Positions 25,712 through 36,830 of a stretch of DNA of 39,247 bases are shown piece after piece. The position numbers and the translations under genes were made by a program. The stretch comes from Ramlibacter sp. (GTDB taxonomy: Bacteria > Pseudomonadota > Gammaproteobacteria > Burkholderiales > Burkholderiaceae_C): contig NZ_JARXAB010000157.1 in NCBI RefSeq assembly GCF_029866045.1, positions 1 to 39,247 of the forward strand. The letters are read 5' to 3'. A model generated the notes under the pieces. That model was not told the origin of the DNA and did no database searches. It saw only the letters and a list, made by a program, of their open reading frames with translations. Every line of letters begins with the position of its first letter. Positions within the stretch are counted from its first letter, which is position 1.

Positions 25712-26407
25712 GTGGCAGCAGCAGGCCAGGACGCCCTGGCGCAAGAATTTGTGCAGTTTTCGTTGGAGGCAGGCGTGCTGCGTTTCGGGAGCTTCCGCAC
25801 CAAGGCGGGACGGGACTCGCCGTACTTCTTCAACGCCGGCCTGTTCGACGACGGCGCCAAGCTCGGCCGTCTTGCGCAATTCTATGCACGGCGAATCATG
25901 GCCTCGGGCATCGAGTTCGACATGCTGTTTGGCCCCGCGTACAAAGGGATTCCTCTGGTGGCGGCGGTGGCCATCGAGCTGGCCCGACTCGGTCGCAATG
26001 TTCCCTTTGCCTACAACCGGAAAGAAGCCAAGGACCACGGCGAGGGCGGTTCCCTGGTCGGCGCGCCACTCACAGGACGAGTGCTGATCGTCGACGACGT
26101 GATGTCCGCAGGCACCGCCGCGCGCGAGTCCATCGCCATCATCGAGGCCGCCGGCGCGACGCCTCATGGCGTGGCGCTCGCCCTGGACCGCCAGGAGATG
26201 GCCACCGAGAAGCAGGCCGATGGCTCGGTGCGCGACATGCCCCATAGCGCGGTTCAGTACGTGCGCAGTAACTTGGGCCTGCAGGTGTGCGCCATCGCTC
26301 GTCTGACCGACCTACTCGATTACCTACAGCAACAAGGCGGCGACGCCTTAAGCGCGCACTACGCCCAGGTGCAGGCCTACCGAGACCGCTACGGCGTCGA
26401 GGACTAA
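25709..26407 (+). CDS. pyrE: Orotate phosphoribosyltransferase
   Basis: Pyrimidine biosynthesis: orotate plus PRPP gives orotidine 5'-phosphate. Type I PRTase fold, 232 aa. Motifs: SPYFFNAGLFDDG near the N-terminus, FGPAYKGIPL near 75-84, FAYNRKEAKDHGEGG (flexible catalytic loop) near 101-115 and the PRPP-binding VLIVDDVMSAGTA near 128-140. The ATG at 25709 has AAGGA seven bases upstream. A GC hairpin lies just past the stop. The C-terminus (ending YGVED) is slightly longer than that of E. coli PyrE (213 aa). Confidence 0.96.
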   Translation: MVAAAGQDALAQEFVQFSLEAGVLRFGSFRTKAGRDSPYFFNAGLFDDGAKLGRLAQFYARRIMASGIEFDMLFGPAYKGIPLVAAVAIELARLGRNVPFAYNRKEAKDHGEGGSLVGAPLTGRVLIVDDVMSAGTAARESIAIIEAAGATPHGVALALDRQEMATEKQADGSVRDMPHSAVQYVRSNLGLQVCAIARLTDLLDYLQQQGGDALSAHYAQVQAYRDRYGVED

Positions 26408-26413
26408 GCCCAA

Positions 26414-26431
26414 GCCCGGGCGCACCCGGGC
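26414..26431 (+). terminator. GC hairpin after pyrE
   Basis: GCCCGGG (26414-26420), loop CGCA, CCCGGGC (26425-26431) form a perfect 7-bp stem starting seven bases after the pyrE TAA. It is a compact terminator-like hairpin but without a T tract. The remainder of the gap to 26618 shows no further gene. Confidence 0.5.
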
Positions 26432-26618
26432 GGAGCGGGCAGCATCGCCCGGATTTTGTCAGCGGCGGCGGGACGCGATGCCGAGAATCACGCGCCGGAC
26501 GCATGCCGAATTCTGGCATCCGCCCCTCCCCCGCCCCTGGAACTGACCTCTGCTGTCTTGTGCAGCGTCTTCACGTGTGCCAGTGGCGGCGCCCACCCGC
26601 TTTGCACGAGGACCGTCC

Positions 26619-27038
26619 ATGCTTCACCCCACCGCCTTGAACACAGGCCGCCGCTCCGCCACCGTCGCCCCGGCCCCTACGGCTGCGGCAGCGCCTGCAC
26701 CCAACTCGCACCACGCCGTCGAATTGAGCCCGGTACCCCGGGCGTGGCCGTCGGCCGGCGAGATGTCGGTCGAAGCCAGATTCGGAGAGTCCCAGCCGGC
26801 ATACGCGGGCGGGCGGTGTTTGAATGGGCGTACCTGCACCTGGACTGTGTGTGGGCTCATCACGGGAGGCGTCTTGGGTGGCGCGGCAGGCGCTGCGGCC
26901 GTCCTAGTGGCCCGCGCTTCGGGAGACCACACCACCCTCGATCCCGTCCAAGGTGGCGCGGTGGGCGCCATGGCGGGCGCAGTCATGGGCAGCGTGGCAG
27001 GCTGCCTGCTCAATGCCTGCTGCGGGGACCCGGAGTAG
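26619..27038 (+). CDS. Small Gly-rich membrane protein B of unknown function
   Basis: Unrecognised. The 139 residues form a Pro/Ala-rich polar N-terminal half (about 1-65), a short Cys-containing stretch (RCLNGRTCTWTVCG, 66-79), then two Gly/Ala-rich hydrophobic helices (about 79-95 and 107-128) with spaced glycines like a glycine zipper (GGVLGGAAGAAA; GGAVGAMAGAVMG), joined by a polar turn (SGDHTTLDPVQ). It ends GCLLNACCGDPE. Five cysteines cluster around the helices. The ATG has GAGGA six bases upstream, so translation is plausible. Its design parallels protein A at 24441. It converges on the DUF1993 gene with 11 bases between stops. Confidence 0.65.
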   Translation: MLHPTALNTGRRSATVAPAPTAAAAPAPNSHHAVELSPVPRAWPSAGEMSVEARFGESQPAYAGGRCLNGRTCTWTVCGLITGGVLGGAAGAAAVLVARASGDHTTLDPVQGGAVGAMAGAVMGSVAGCLLNACCGDPE

Positions 27039-27049
27039 GACTGAGGGGC

Positions 27050-27559
27050 TCAGGCAGCTGAACCCGTGAGGTAGTCGCCCTTGCCGATCGCCACGCCGTT
27101 GTGACGCAAGATGTTGTACGCGGTGGTGATGTGGAAGTACATGTTGGGGAGCGCCCAGGTCATGAGGTAGGCCTGCGCCGTCATCGTGCGCGTGGCGGTC
27201 TTGCCGACGGGGAAGGTCACTTCCTTGTCTTCTTGGCCATCGATCGCCGAAGCGGGCACCGTCTTCAACCAGGCCAGAGTGTTGTCGATGCGCTGCACCA
27301 GTTCAGCCAGGGTGGTTTCGGTGTTGTCGTACTTGGGTGCGTCCAGGCCGGTGATACGGGCAGCGCACAGCTTGGCGGCGTCGCAAGCAATGCAGATCTG
27401 GATCTTGAACGGCAGCATGTCGGGGGCCAGACGGTACTGCACCAGAGCTTGCTCGTCGTAGCCACGGGCTGTCACATCGGCTTGGGCCTTGACCAGCAGG
27501 TGGCGCAGGTTGCCCAGGTATTGAACAAAAACGGACAGGCTGGCGTTGGAGAGATTCAT
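27050..27559 (-). CDS. DUF1993 domain-containing protein
   Basis: A 169-residue soluble, mainly helical protein matching DUF1993, a DinB-like four-helix-bundle group of unknown function. Visible: N-terminal VFVQYLGNLRHLLVKAQ, RLAPDMLPFKIQICIACDAAK near 43-63, and a late LPNMYFHITTAYNILRHNG whose His residues could bind metal as in DinB-like folds. The start is at MNLSNASLS; the open frame upstream lies antisense-free but inside the gatB 3' end and is ignored. It lies 44 bases downstream of gatB on the same strand and could be partly cotranscribed with gatCAB. Confidence 0.85.
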   Translation of the reverse strand: MNLSNASLSVFVQYLGNLRHLLVKAQADVTARGYDEQALVQYRLAPDMLPFKIQICIACDAAKLCAARITGLDAPKYDNTETTLAELVQRIDNTLAWLKTVPASAIDGQEDKEVTFPVGKTATRTMTAQAYLMTWALPNMYFHITTAYNILRHNGVAIGKGDYLTGSAA

Positions 27560-27603
27560 TTGGAAAAGCTTTCTTGCGTGATGCGTGTTGAATAAGACGG
27601 GCT

Positions 27604-29079
27604 TCAGGCCAGTTTCTTGCGGAGTAATTCGTTGACCTGGGCCGGGTTGGCTGTGCCCTTGCTGGCCTTCATAGCTTGGCCGACCAGGGCATTGAAGGCT
27701 TTGTCCTTGCCGGCCTTGAACTGGGCGACGTTGTCTGGGTTGGCGGCGATGACCTCGTCGATGATTTTCTCCAGCGCGCTGGAGTCGTTCATCTGTTGGA
27801 GGCCCTTGGCCGCGATGATCGCGTCCACACGCGCCACCGCATCGGCGGCGCCCTGCGATCCCTGGCCCTCGAAAGTCCATAAGGCGTCGAACACCTGCTT
27901 ACCCGCGTTGTTGGAAATGGTGCCATCGGCGATACGGCCAATCAGAGCCGCCAGCGCAGCGGCCGACACCGGCGCCTGCTCGATCGACGACTCGCCGGCG
28001 TTCAGGCGCCGCGAGACCTCACCCATGATCCAGTTGCTGGCCAGCTTGGGTTGGCCGCAGGCCTGGGCCACCTGTTCGAAATAAGACGCCATGGCCTTGC
28101 TTTGCGTGAGCGTGGTGGCGTCGTACTCAGGCAATCCGAACTCGGACACGAAACGGGCCGCCATCGCGCGCGGCAACTCGGTCATGCTGGCCCTCACCTG
28201 CTCCACCCATTCGGCAGCCACCACCAGCGGCGGCAAATCCGGGTCGGGGAAGTAGCGGTAGTCGGCCGCATCTTCCTTGGTGCGCATGGCACGGGTCTCG
28301 CCGGTGTCTGGGTCGAATAGCACCGTGGCCTGCTCGATGGCGCGGCCGTCCTCGATCTCCTCGATCTGCCAGCGCACCTCGTAATCGATGGCCTGCTGCA
28401 TGAACTTGAAGGAGTTCAGGTTCTTGATTTCGCGCCGGGTACCCAGGGGAGCGCCAGGCTTGCGCACCGAGACGTTGGCGTCGCAACGGAAACTGCCCTC
28501 CTGCATATTGCCGTCGCAGATACCGATCCAGGTGACGATCTTGTGCAGTTCCTTGGCATAGGCCACGGCTTCTTCGGAGGACCGGATGTCGGGCTCAGTG
28601 ACGATTTCCAGCAGCGGCGTGCCGGCGCGGTTGAGGTCGATACCCGACTGGCCAATGAAGTCCTCGTGCAGCGACTTGCCCGCATCTTCTTCGAGGTGGG
28701 CACGCACCAGACGCACCGACTTCTTCTCCTGGCCCAAGAAGAAGCTCACCTCGCCACCCTGCACCACCGGGATCTCGTACTGGCTGATCTGGTAGCCCTT
28801 GGGCAAGTCGGGATAGAAGTAATTCTTGCGCGCGAAGATACTGCGCGGCGCGATCTGCGCCCCCACGGCCAGGCCCAGGGCGATGGCCCGCTCGACGGCG
28901 CCCTTGTTCATGACAGGCAGGGTGCCGGGCAAGGCCAGATCCACCGCACAGGCCTGGGTGTTGGGCTCGGCGCCAAACGCCGTGGGCGCACGGCTGAAGA
29001 TCTTCGACTGGGTCGACAGCTGGGCGTGCGTCTCGAAGCCGATCACGACTTCATAGCCCTGGACGAGTTTGGCGGACAT
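27604..29079 (-). CDS. gatB: Asp-tRNA(Asn)/Glu-tRNA(Gln) amidotransferase subunit B
   Basis: Subunit of GatCAB that binds misacylated tRNA and activates its carboxylate with ATP. It has 491 aa. Motifs: [19 protein letters not shown] near 12-30, [16 protein letters not shown] near 87-102 (kinase-like site), [35 protein letters not shown] near 280-305, and the C-terminal YqeY-like tail domain that grips the tRNA (about 345-491). The start is the ATG at 29079, one base after the gatA stop, a coupled arrangement. It is last in gatC-gatA-gatB. Confidence 0.97.
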   Translation of the reverse strand: MSAKLVQGYEVVIGFETHAQLSTQSKIFSRAPTAFGAEPNTQACAVDLALPGTLPVMNKGAVERAIALGLAVGAQIAPRSIFARKNYFYPDLPKGYQISQYEIPVVQGGEVSFFLGQEKKSVRLVRAHLEEDAGKSLHEDFIGQSGIDLNRAGTPLLEIVTEPDIRSSEEAVAYAKELHKIVTWIGICDGNMQEGSFRCDANVSVRKPGAPLGTRREIKNLNSFKFMQQAIDYEVRWQIEEIEDGRAIEQATVLFDPDTGETRAMRTKEDAADYRYFPDPDLPPLVVAAEWVEQVRASMTELPRAMAARFVSEFGLPEYDATTLTQSKAMASYFEQVAQACGQPKLASNWIMGEVSRRLNAGESSIEQAPVSAAALAALIGRIADGTISNNAGKQVFDALWTFEGQGSQGAADAVARVDAIIAAKGLQQMNDSSALEKIIDEVIAANPDNVAQFKAGKDKAFNALVGQAMKASKGTANPAQVNELLRKKLA

Positions 29080-29080
29080 T

Positions 29081-30550
29081 TCAGAATCCCTCGGGCTGGC
29101 GCAGGTGGAAGTCGGTGGCCTGCTGGAAGCGGTGCGCCGCATTCAAGAGGCGCGCTTCGCCAAAGTAATTGCCAATGAGCTGCAAGCCCACAGGCATACC
29201 GCCCTCGCCAAAGCCGCAGGGCAGGCTCATGCCAGGCAGGCCCGCCAGCGAGGCGGGGAGGGTGAAGATGTCGGCCAGATAGTTGGCCACCGGGTCATCG
29301 GCCTTGTCGCCGAGCTTCCAGGCCACGGTGGGCGCCACCGGGCCAGCGATCACGTCGCATTGCATGAAGGCAGCGCGGAAGTCGTCGGCGATGAGACGGC
29401 GGATCTTTTGCGCCTGCACGTAATAGGCGTCGTAGTAGCCATGCGAGAGCACGTAGGCGCCGATCATGATGCGGCGCTTGACCTCGTCGCCAAAGCCCTC
29501 GGCGCGGGTCTTTTTGTACATGTCCATCAGGTCGCCATAGTCCTTGGCGCGGTGGCCGAACTTCACGCCGTCAAAGCGCGAGAGGTTCGAGGACGCCTCG
29601 GCGGGCGCGATGATGTAGTAGACCGGAATAGCCAGCTCGGTGCGGGGTAGCGAAATGTCCACCAGGGTCGCGCCCAGCTTCACGTACTGCGCCAGCGCCG
29701 CGTCAATGGCGGCGCGCACGTCTTGCGAGAGGCCTTCGCCGAAGAACTCGCGCGGCACGCCAATGCGCAAACCGACCAGCGAGTCACCCAGGGAGCGGCT
29801 GTAGTCCTCGGCTGGGACATCCAGCGAAGTGGAATCACGGTCGGGGTCGGGGCCGCACATCGCCGAGAGCAACAACGCGCAATCCTCGGCGCTGGCGGCC
29901 ATCGGACCGGCCTGGTCAAGGCTGGAAGCGTAGGCCACCATGCCGTAGCGCGAGGCGCGGCCGTAGGTGGGCTTGATGCCGGTGATGCCGCAAAAGGCCG
30001 CCGGCTGGCGGATCGAGCCGCCGGTGTCGGTGCCCGTCGCGGCGGGCGCCAGGCGGGCCGCGACCGCGCTTGAACTTCCGCCAGACGATCCGCCGGGTAC
30101 GCGCGAAAGATCCCAGGGGTTCTTCACCACACCGTAGGCGGAGTTCTCATTGGCCGAACCCATGGCGAACTCATCGCAGTTGAGCTTGCCCAGCGTCACC
30201 ATGCCGGCCTGCGCCAAGCGTGCCACCACCGTGGCGTCAAAGGGGGAGCGGTAGTCCCTGAGCATGCGCGACCCGGCGGTGGTGGGGAAGTCCCGGGTCA
30301 CAAAGATGTCCTTGTGCGCGATCGGCACGCCCAGCAGGGGCGCTGCATCCCCGCGCGCCAATCGGTCATCTGCGGCGCGGGCCTGGGCCAGCGTGACTTC
30401 GGAGTCGGTGGAAAGGAAGGCGCCCAGGCCGGCATGCTGGACCATTCGGGCCAGGAAGTGCCCCGCCAGCTCTACGGCCGAAACCTCCCGTGCGCGCAGG
30501 CTGGCCACCATCTCGGCCAAGGACAGTTGATGCAGTTCTTTGGTACTCAT
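29081..30550 (-). CDS. gatA: Asp-tRNA(Asn)/Glu-tRNA(Gln) amidotransferase subunit A
   Basis: Glutaminase subunit of GatCAB, an amidase-signature enzyme releasing ammonia from glutamine. It has 489 aa. The Ser-cisSer-Lys triad is visible as K80 (PIAHKDIF), S155 ([10 protein letters not shown]) and S179 ([11 protein letters not shown]). [12 protein letters not shown] and PTVAWKLGD follow. Two starts are possible: ATG at 30550 ([10 protein letters not shown]), chosen here, or GTG at 30568, which overlaps the gatC TGA as GTGA and would add six residues. It is the middle gene of the operon. Confidence 0.97.
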   Translation of the reverse strand: MSTKELHQLSLAEMVASLRAREVSAVELAGHFLARMVQHAGLGAFLSTDSEVTLAQARAADDRLARGDAAPLLGVPIAHKDIFVTRDFPTTAGSRMLRDYRSPFDATVVARLAQAGMVTLGKLNCDEFAMGSANENSAYGVVKNPWDLSRVPGGSSGGSSSAVAARLAPAATGTDTGGSIRQPAAFCGITGIKPTYGRASRYGMVAYASSLDQAGPMAASAEDCALLLSAMCGPDPDRDSTSLDVPAEDYSRSLGDSLVGLRIGVPREFFGEGLSQDVRAAIDAALAQYVKLGATLVDISLPRTELAIPVYYIIAPAEASSNLSRFDGVKFGHRAKDYGDLMDMYKKTRAEGFGDEVKRRIMIGAYVLSHGYYDAYYVQAQKIRRLIADDFRAAFMQCDVIAGPVAPTVAWKLGDKADDPVANYLADIFTLPASLAGLPGMSLPCGFGEGGMPVGLQLIGNYFGEARLLNAAHRFQQATDFHLRQPEGF

Positions 30551-30564
30551 GGAGACGCCCTGGC

Positions 30565-32134
<1,570 letters not shown>

Positions 32135-32152
32135 GCCCGGGGAACCACAGCG

Positions 32153-33079
32153 ATGCCGCTCGGTACGCTGGACAGGACCCCGCCGCCGTTCTTCAAGCAG
32201 GGTCCTTCGGCCCTGTCCAAGCTAATCGTCTTCAGCGCACTGGCGCTGTTCCTGATGGTTGCCGACATGCGCTTCGGTGTGGCCGATCCGCTGCGCGCTG
32301 TCGTCGCTGCCATGATCGCGCCGGCTCGCTGGCTCGCGTTGCAGCCGGTGCGCCTGGCAGAGGGCGCGGGCGACTACTTCCAGTCCCTGTCCAGTGCGCA
32401 GTCCGAACAGGCGTCGACACGCGACAAGCTCGCCCGCCTCGCGCTCAAGGCCAACCAGGTCGAGGAATTGACCCAAGAAAACCTGCGCCTGCGCCAGATG
32501 CTGGAGTTACGCGAGCGACTCGGCACAACCGCGATCGCCGCTGAAATCCTTTTCGAGGCCGCCGATCCCTACACACGCAAGGTCATTCTGAACAAGGGGC
32601 TGGGCAGCCAGATCGAACCAGGCTCGCCGGTGATCGACGAGGATGGTGTGATTGGTCAGGTCACACGGGTCCACCCCCTGGTCAGCGAAGTCACCCTCAT
32701 CACCGACCGAGACCAGTCCATCCCGGTGCTCAATGTGCGCACCGGCGGCCGCAGCGTGGCCCAAGGCGATCCCATCTCCCAGCACCCGGGGTCGCTGGAG
32801 CTGCGCTACATGGCGGCCAACGCCGATGTGCAGGTGGGGGACCTGCTGACCACCAGTGGGGTGGACGGCGTCTACCCACCGGGATTGCCGGTCGCGACCG
32901 TTGCCCATGTCGAGCGCCGCACCGACTCGGCCTTCGCGCGCATCTACATCGAGCCCAAGGCCGGTGTGAGTCGGGGACGCCATGTGATAGTGCTCAAGGC
33001 CCTGGGTGAGCAACTGCCAGCACGGCCGCCTGCCGAAGAAACGCCGCAGCCCGCCCCACGCCGGGGAGTGCGCAAATGA
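32153..33079 (+). CDS. mreC: Rod shape-determining protein MreC
   Basis: Bitopic inner-membrane protein linking MreB to the periplasmic elongation enzymes and activating PBP2. It has 308 aa: cytoplasmic N-terminus with PPPFFKQGPSALSKL, one transmembrane helix (about 22-40), a coiled coil (about 75-115, rich in Glu/Leu/Arg) and the beta-barrel domain from about 125 to 285 (for example GVIGQVTRVHPLVSEVTLITD and VDGVYPPGLPVATV). A Pro-rich tail follows. It lies 18 bases after mreB, and its stop overlaps the mreD start (ATGA). Confidence 0.95.
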   Translation: MPLGTLDRTPPPFFKQGPSALSKLIVFSALALFLMVADMRFGVADPLRAVVAAMIAPARWLALQPVRLAEGAGDYFQSLSSAQSEQASTRDKLARLALKANQVEELTQENLRLRQMLELRERLGTTAIAAEILFEAADPYTRKVILNKGLGSQIEPGSPVIDEDGVIGQVTRVHPLVSEVTLITDRDQSIPVLNVRTGGRSVAQGDPISQHPGSLELRYMAANADVQVGDLLTTSGVDGVYPPGLPVATVAHVERRTDSAFARIYIEPKAGVSRGRHVIVLKALGEQLPARPPAEETPQPAPRRGVRK

Positions 33080-33594
33080 TCATGCGCCGCGGCAAGGAGT
33101 TGCTGCTGCCGGCCAACCCCTGGTTCATCTGGGGCAGCTTGCTGGCGGCGATGCTGCTCAACATGCTCCCGCTGGGCCGTCAGGTCTGGATGCCGGACCT
33201 GCTGGCCCTGGTCCTAGTGTTCTGGAATGTGCACCAGCCTCTGCGCATCGGCATCGCAACTGCCTTCGCCTTTGGCTTGGCCGTGGACGTGCACCAGACC
33301 TCGCTGCTGGGTCAACATGCGCTGGCCTATACCGCGCTGTCTTACTTCGCGATCACCATCCACCGGCGCTTGCTGTGGTTCACCGTCCCCTCGCAGGCGG
33401 TGCAGGTGTTCCCGCTGCTGGCCGCGGCACATGCGATCGAGATGACCATCCGGCTGGCGGCCGATGGCAGCTTCCCGGGCTGGATGCGCGCCCTGGCACC
33501 AGTGATAGAGGCGGCGCTGTGGCCTGTCATGAATGTGCTGCTGCTGGCGCCACAGCGCCGGGCACCCGACCAGGACGACACCCGCCCCCTGTAA
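33076..33594 (+). CDS. mreD: Rod shape-determining protein MreD
   Basis: Polytopic inner-membrane component of the elongasome, 172 aa, with about five hydrophobic helices. Features include PANPWFIWGSLLAAMLLNMLP near 13-33, MPDLLALVLVFWNVHQP, a GLAVDVHQTSLLGQHALAY stretch near 73-91 and a long hydrophobic C-terminal half. The ATG overlaps the mreC TGA by four bases; an ATG two codons later is also possible. mrdA follows after 25 bases. Confidence 0.92.
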   Translation: MIMRRGKELLLPANPWFIWGSLLAAMLLNMLPLGRQVWMPDLLALVLVFWNVHQPLRIGIATAFAFGLAVDVHQTSLLGQHALAYTALSYFAITIHRRLLWFTVPSQAVQVFPLLAAAHAIEMTIRLAADGSFPGWMRALAPVIEAALWPVMNVLLLAPQRRAPDQDDTRPL

Positions 33595-33619
33595 CGGGCG
33601 CGATCCCCGAAACCGGCCC

Positions 33620-35641
33620 ATGACACCGCTGCGCAACGTCGACGCCGATATCTCCCGCTTCCGCCACCGGGTGACGGCAGCCAGCGTGGTGGTGCTGGTG
33701 TGCTTCACACTGGTGCTGCTGCGCCTGGTGTGGTTGCAGGTCTGGCGCCATGCCGATCTGAAGGAGCAGGCGGAGGCCAACCGGACCGCGGTTGTCCCGA
33801 TCGTGCCGAATCGAGGCCTCATCCTGGACCGCAACGGGATCGTGCTGGCCTCCAACTACTCGGCCTATACGCTGGAGATCAACCCGGCGCGCATCAATGG
33901 CCCGCTCGACGCGGTGATCGACGAGCTATCCACCGTCATCGATATCCTGCCGCGCGACCGCAAGCGCTTCAAGAAGCTGCGCGAGGAATTCAAGAACTTC
34001 GAGTCCATTCCAATCCGCACCAAGCTCACCGACCAGGAAGTGGCACGCTTCGCTGCCCAGCGCTACCGCTTCCCTGGCGTGGACATCCGCGCACGGCTGT
34101 TCCGGAGCTATCCCTGGGGCGAGCTAGCCAGCCACGTGATCGGCTACATCGGTCGGATCAACCAAAGCGAGAAGGCAGCGATCGAGGACTGGCCCGAGGA
34201 AGAGCAGGCCAACTACCGGGGCACCGAGTACATCGGCAAGTTAGGCGTCGAGCAGAGCCTGGAGCGGCAATTGCACGGTGTCACCGGCGTAGAGGAGGTC
34301 GAGACTTCCGCCGGCGGACGGGCGGTGCGCAAGCTGGCCAGCAAGCCAGCCACACCTGGCCGCACCGTGATGCTGTCGATCGACATCAAGTTGCAAAACC
34401 TGGTGGAGCAAATGTACGGAGAGCGCCGTGGCGCCCTGGTGGCGCTAGACCCCACGACGGGCGAGGTGCTGGCCTTTGTCTCCAAGCCCACCTTTGACCC
34501 CAACCTGTTCGTCGACGGCATCGACCAGGAAAACTGGCAAGCCCTCAACGAATCCCTCGACAAGCCGCTCCTGAACCGGGCGCTGCGCGGCACCTACCCG
34601 CCCGGGTCCACCTACAAGCCCTTCATGGCCCTGGGCGCGCTCGAGACGGGCAAGCGCAGCCCCACCGCCATCGTTCAGGACAATGGCTCCTGGTCCTTCG
34701 GTAATCACGTGTTTCGCAGCCACGGTGACACCGGTCTCGGTCCGGTAGACATGTTCAGCAGCATCGTCAGATCCAGCAACGTCTACTACTACTCGCTGGC
34801 CAATGAGATGGGCGTGGACGCCATCCACGACTTCATGGCGCCGCTGGGCTTCGGCCAGATCACCGGCATCGACGTACTCGGTGAGGTCCGGGGTGTCTTG
34901 CCCAGCCAGGAGTGGAAGCGCAACTACTACAAGCGGCCTGAGCAAAAAAAGTGGTTCTCGGGCGAGACCATCTCGCTGGGCATCGGCCAGGGCTACAACA
35001 GCTTCACCATGCTGCAACTGGCGCAGGCCACGGCGACCCTGGTGAACAACGGCGTCAAGCACCGTCCGCGTTTGGTGATTGGTACCGAGGACCCGGTATC
35101 ACGCACCCTGCAAGCGGTGGCTGCGCCAGCGCCTCAAGACCTGGGCTACAAACCCGAGCATGTCGAGATCGTCAAGCGGGCCATGGTGGGCGTGGTGCAA
35201 GGCGGCACCTCTGCGCAGGTGTTTGCTGGCGCAGCTTATGAGTCCGGTGGCAAGACCGGTACTGCGCAGGCGGTAGGGATCGGCCAGAAGGACAAGTACA
35301 ACGCCTCCAAGCTGGAGGAGCATCAGAGGGACCACTCTCTCTACATCGCCTTTGCCCCGGCCGACCAGCCGAAGATCGCCCTGGCCATGGTGGTGGAAAA
35401 CGCGGGCTTTGGCGCAGTGGCGGCCGCCCCGATCGCGCGGCGGGTGTTCGACTACTGGTTGCAGGGGCAGGTGCCGACGGCCGAAGACCTGGAGGCAGTT
35501 CGCAAGGGGCTCGCCGGCAGGCCCATCAGCACACCGCGAAACGCTGAAGCGGCCTGGCCGCCGGCGGCGGTACTGCCAGCAGGCGCGGCAGCGACGCCCG
35601 CCTCCCGAGCCAAGGCGGCCGCGGCACGAGGCAGACCTTAG
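33620..35641 (+). CDS. mrdA: Penicillin-binding protein 2 (elongation transpeptidase)
   Basis: Class B PBP that cross-links peptidoglycan during elongation, 673 aa. A short cytoplasmic N-terminus is followed by a transmembrane helix (about 20-42) and the pedestal domain (PNRGLILDRNGIVLASN near 63-79, YIGKLGVEQSLE near 206-217). The transpeptidase domain carries S330-T-Y-K333 (PPGSTYKP; nucleophile Ser and Lys), S385-S-N387 and K545-T-G (GGKTGTAQ), so all three catalytic motifs are intact. The Ala/Pro-rich tail of about 70 residues is probably disordered. It ends the mre operon. The glycosyltransferase gene rodA, usual next gene in this order, is not found downstream. Confidence 0.96.
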   Translation: MTPLRNVDADISRFRHRVTAASVVVLVCFTLVLLRLVWLQVWRHADLKEQAEANRTAVVPIVPNRGLILDRNGIVLASNYSAYTLEINPARINGPLDAVIDELSTVIDILPRDRKRFKKLREEFKNFESIPIRTKLTDQEVARFAAQRYRFPGVDIRARLFRSYPWGELASHVIGYIGRINQSEKAAIEDWPEEEQANYRGTEYIGKLGVEQSLERQLHGVTGVEEVETSAGGRAVRKLASKPATPGRTVMLSIDIKLQNLVEQMYGERRGALVALDPTTGEVLAFVSKPTFDPNLFVDGIDQENWQALNESLDKPLLNRALRGTYPPGSTYKPFMALGALETGKRSPTAIVQDNGSWSFGNHVFRSHGDTGLGPVDMFSSIVRSSNVYYYSLANEMGVDAIHDFMAPLGFGQITGIDVLGEVRGVLPSQEWKRNYYKRPEQKKWFSGETISLGIGQGYNSFTMLQLAQATATLVNNGVKHRPRLVIGTEDPVSRTLQAVAAPAPQDLGYKPEHVEIVKRAMVGVVQGGTSAQVFAGAAYESGGKTGTAQAVGIGQKDKYNASKLEEHQRDHSLYIAFAPADQPKIALAMVVENAGFGAVAAAPIARRVFDYWLQGQVPTAEDLEAVRKGLAGRPISTPRNAEAAWPPAAVLPAGAAATPASRAKAAAARGRP

Positions 35642-35687
35642 GGCTGCCAGAGTAATCGGTCTAGGCACAGCCAAAGGCCCTATACCC

Positions 35688-36785
35688 CTAGTCCAGCCGC
35701 CAAGTCTGGCCATGCCGCAGCACCCGGAAGTCGGGCCTTTGCGGCTGCGACTCGATTGCCTGGCGCAGGTCCACCGGCGGCTGATCTAGGGATTCGTCAC
35801 TCAGGCCCTCAAACGTCCCCCAGTGGATGGCGAGGGCCGAGCGGGCCCGCACATCGCGCATCACCTGCACCGCCTCGGCGGGATCGATGTGCGAGGCCTT
35901 CATGAACCAGCGCGGCTGGTAGGCCCCGATGGCGATGGCGGCCAGGTCGATATCACCCAGCCGGCGGCCGATGTCCTGCGTGTCTTTCGAATAACCCAGG
36001 TCGCCCGAGAACCAGAACCGGAGGCGGGGGTGTAGGACCGCCCAGCTGCCCCACAGCGTCTGCTGGCGGTCCCAGGGCATGCGCGCGCTCCAGTGCTGTA
36101 CAGCCAGGAAATGCAGGGTCAGCGGCGCGCTGCCTCCCTCAATCCTGGCGGTGTGGTCCCAGTCGAGCGCGAATACGTTCTGCCCGGGTCCATCGAGATG
36201 CACCCCGCGAATATGGGCGCGGAACCAGCGCTGAACGCCCAGAGGCACATAGAAGCGAATGCCGGGATGCCGATCCATGAGCCGCTGCACGGTCTCCTCG
36301 TCCAGATGGTCCCAATGATTGTGAGAGATCAGCACCGCATGGATGGGCGGTAGCGCATCGAACGGAACGCCTGGCGGCTGATGCCGCCGGGGACCGGCGA
36401 AGGAAAACGGCGATGCGCGCGCACCCCAGTGCGGATCGGTGAGCAGGTTCACTCCATCAACCTGGATCAGCACGGTGGCGTGGCCCACCCAGGTCACGGC
36501 AGGGGCCGATCCGGGAGCGCGGATCAAGGCGAGGTCAGCCGCGACGCCGGTGATCTGCGCCGCCGGGGGCTTGGGTAGACCCTCGCGAAGTCGCTCCCAC
36601 TGCCATCGCAGCAGGTTGCCTGTGCCCGCCGCAGACCCATACCGGTTGACGAACCCCTCAGGCCGGTGATGCGGCTTGGACGGGTCGTAGTCGGGGTGCG
36701 GGCTGTTGGGGGTCCAGGCGCAGCCGGCGACCAAGAGGCAAGCCAGCCAAAGAACGAGTGATCGCAAAAGGGGGATACCAAACAT
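35688..36785 (-). CDS. MBL-fold metal-dependent hydrolase, predicted lipoprotein
   Basis: Metallo-beta-lactamase-fold protein of the NAPE-PLD/RomA-like group, about 365 aa. It has a signal sequence with lipobox LVAGC (Cys at residue 22 from this start), so it is probably a lipoprotein in the outer or inner membrane facing the periplasm. Zinc ligands are visible as H-N-H-W-D-H (155-160) and later VGHATVLIQVDG-like and FSGDLGYSKD elements. WVGHATVLI near 99 fits the family. The start at 36785 is favoured since AGGAG lies ten bases upstream; the ATG at 36794 lies only one base from it. It converges on mrdA with 46 bases between. The substrate is unknown. Confidence 0.85.
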   Translation of the reverse strand: MFGIPLLRSLVLWLACLLVAGCAWTPNSPHPDYDPSKPHHRPEGFVNRYGSAAGTGNLLRWQWERLREGLPKPPAAQITGVAADLALIRAPGSAPAVTWVGHATVLIQVDGVNLLTDPHWGARASPFSFAGPRRHQPPGVPFDALPPIHAVLISHNHWDHLDEETVQRLMDRHPGIRFYVPLGVQRWFRAHIRGVHLDGPGQNVFALDWDHTARIEGGSAPLTLHFLAVQHWSARMPWDRQQTLWGSWAVLHPRLRFWFSGDLGYSKDTQDIGRRLGDIDLAAIAIGAYQPRWFMKASHIDPAEAVQVMRDVRARSALAIHWGTFEGLSDESLDQPPVDLRQAIESQPQRPDFRVLRHGQTWRLD

Positions 36786-36830
36786 CTGCTTCATGCTCCT
36801 GCGGCTTCCCTGCGGCTTTCGCTGGGCGCC

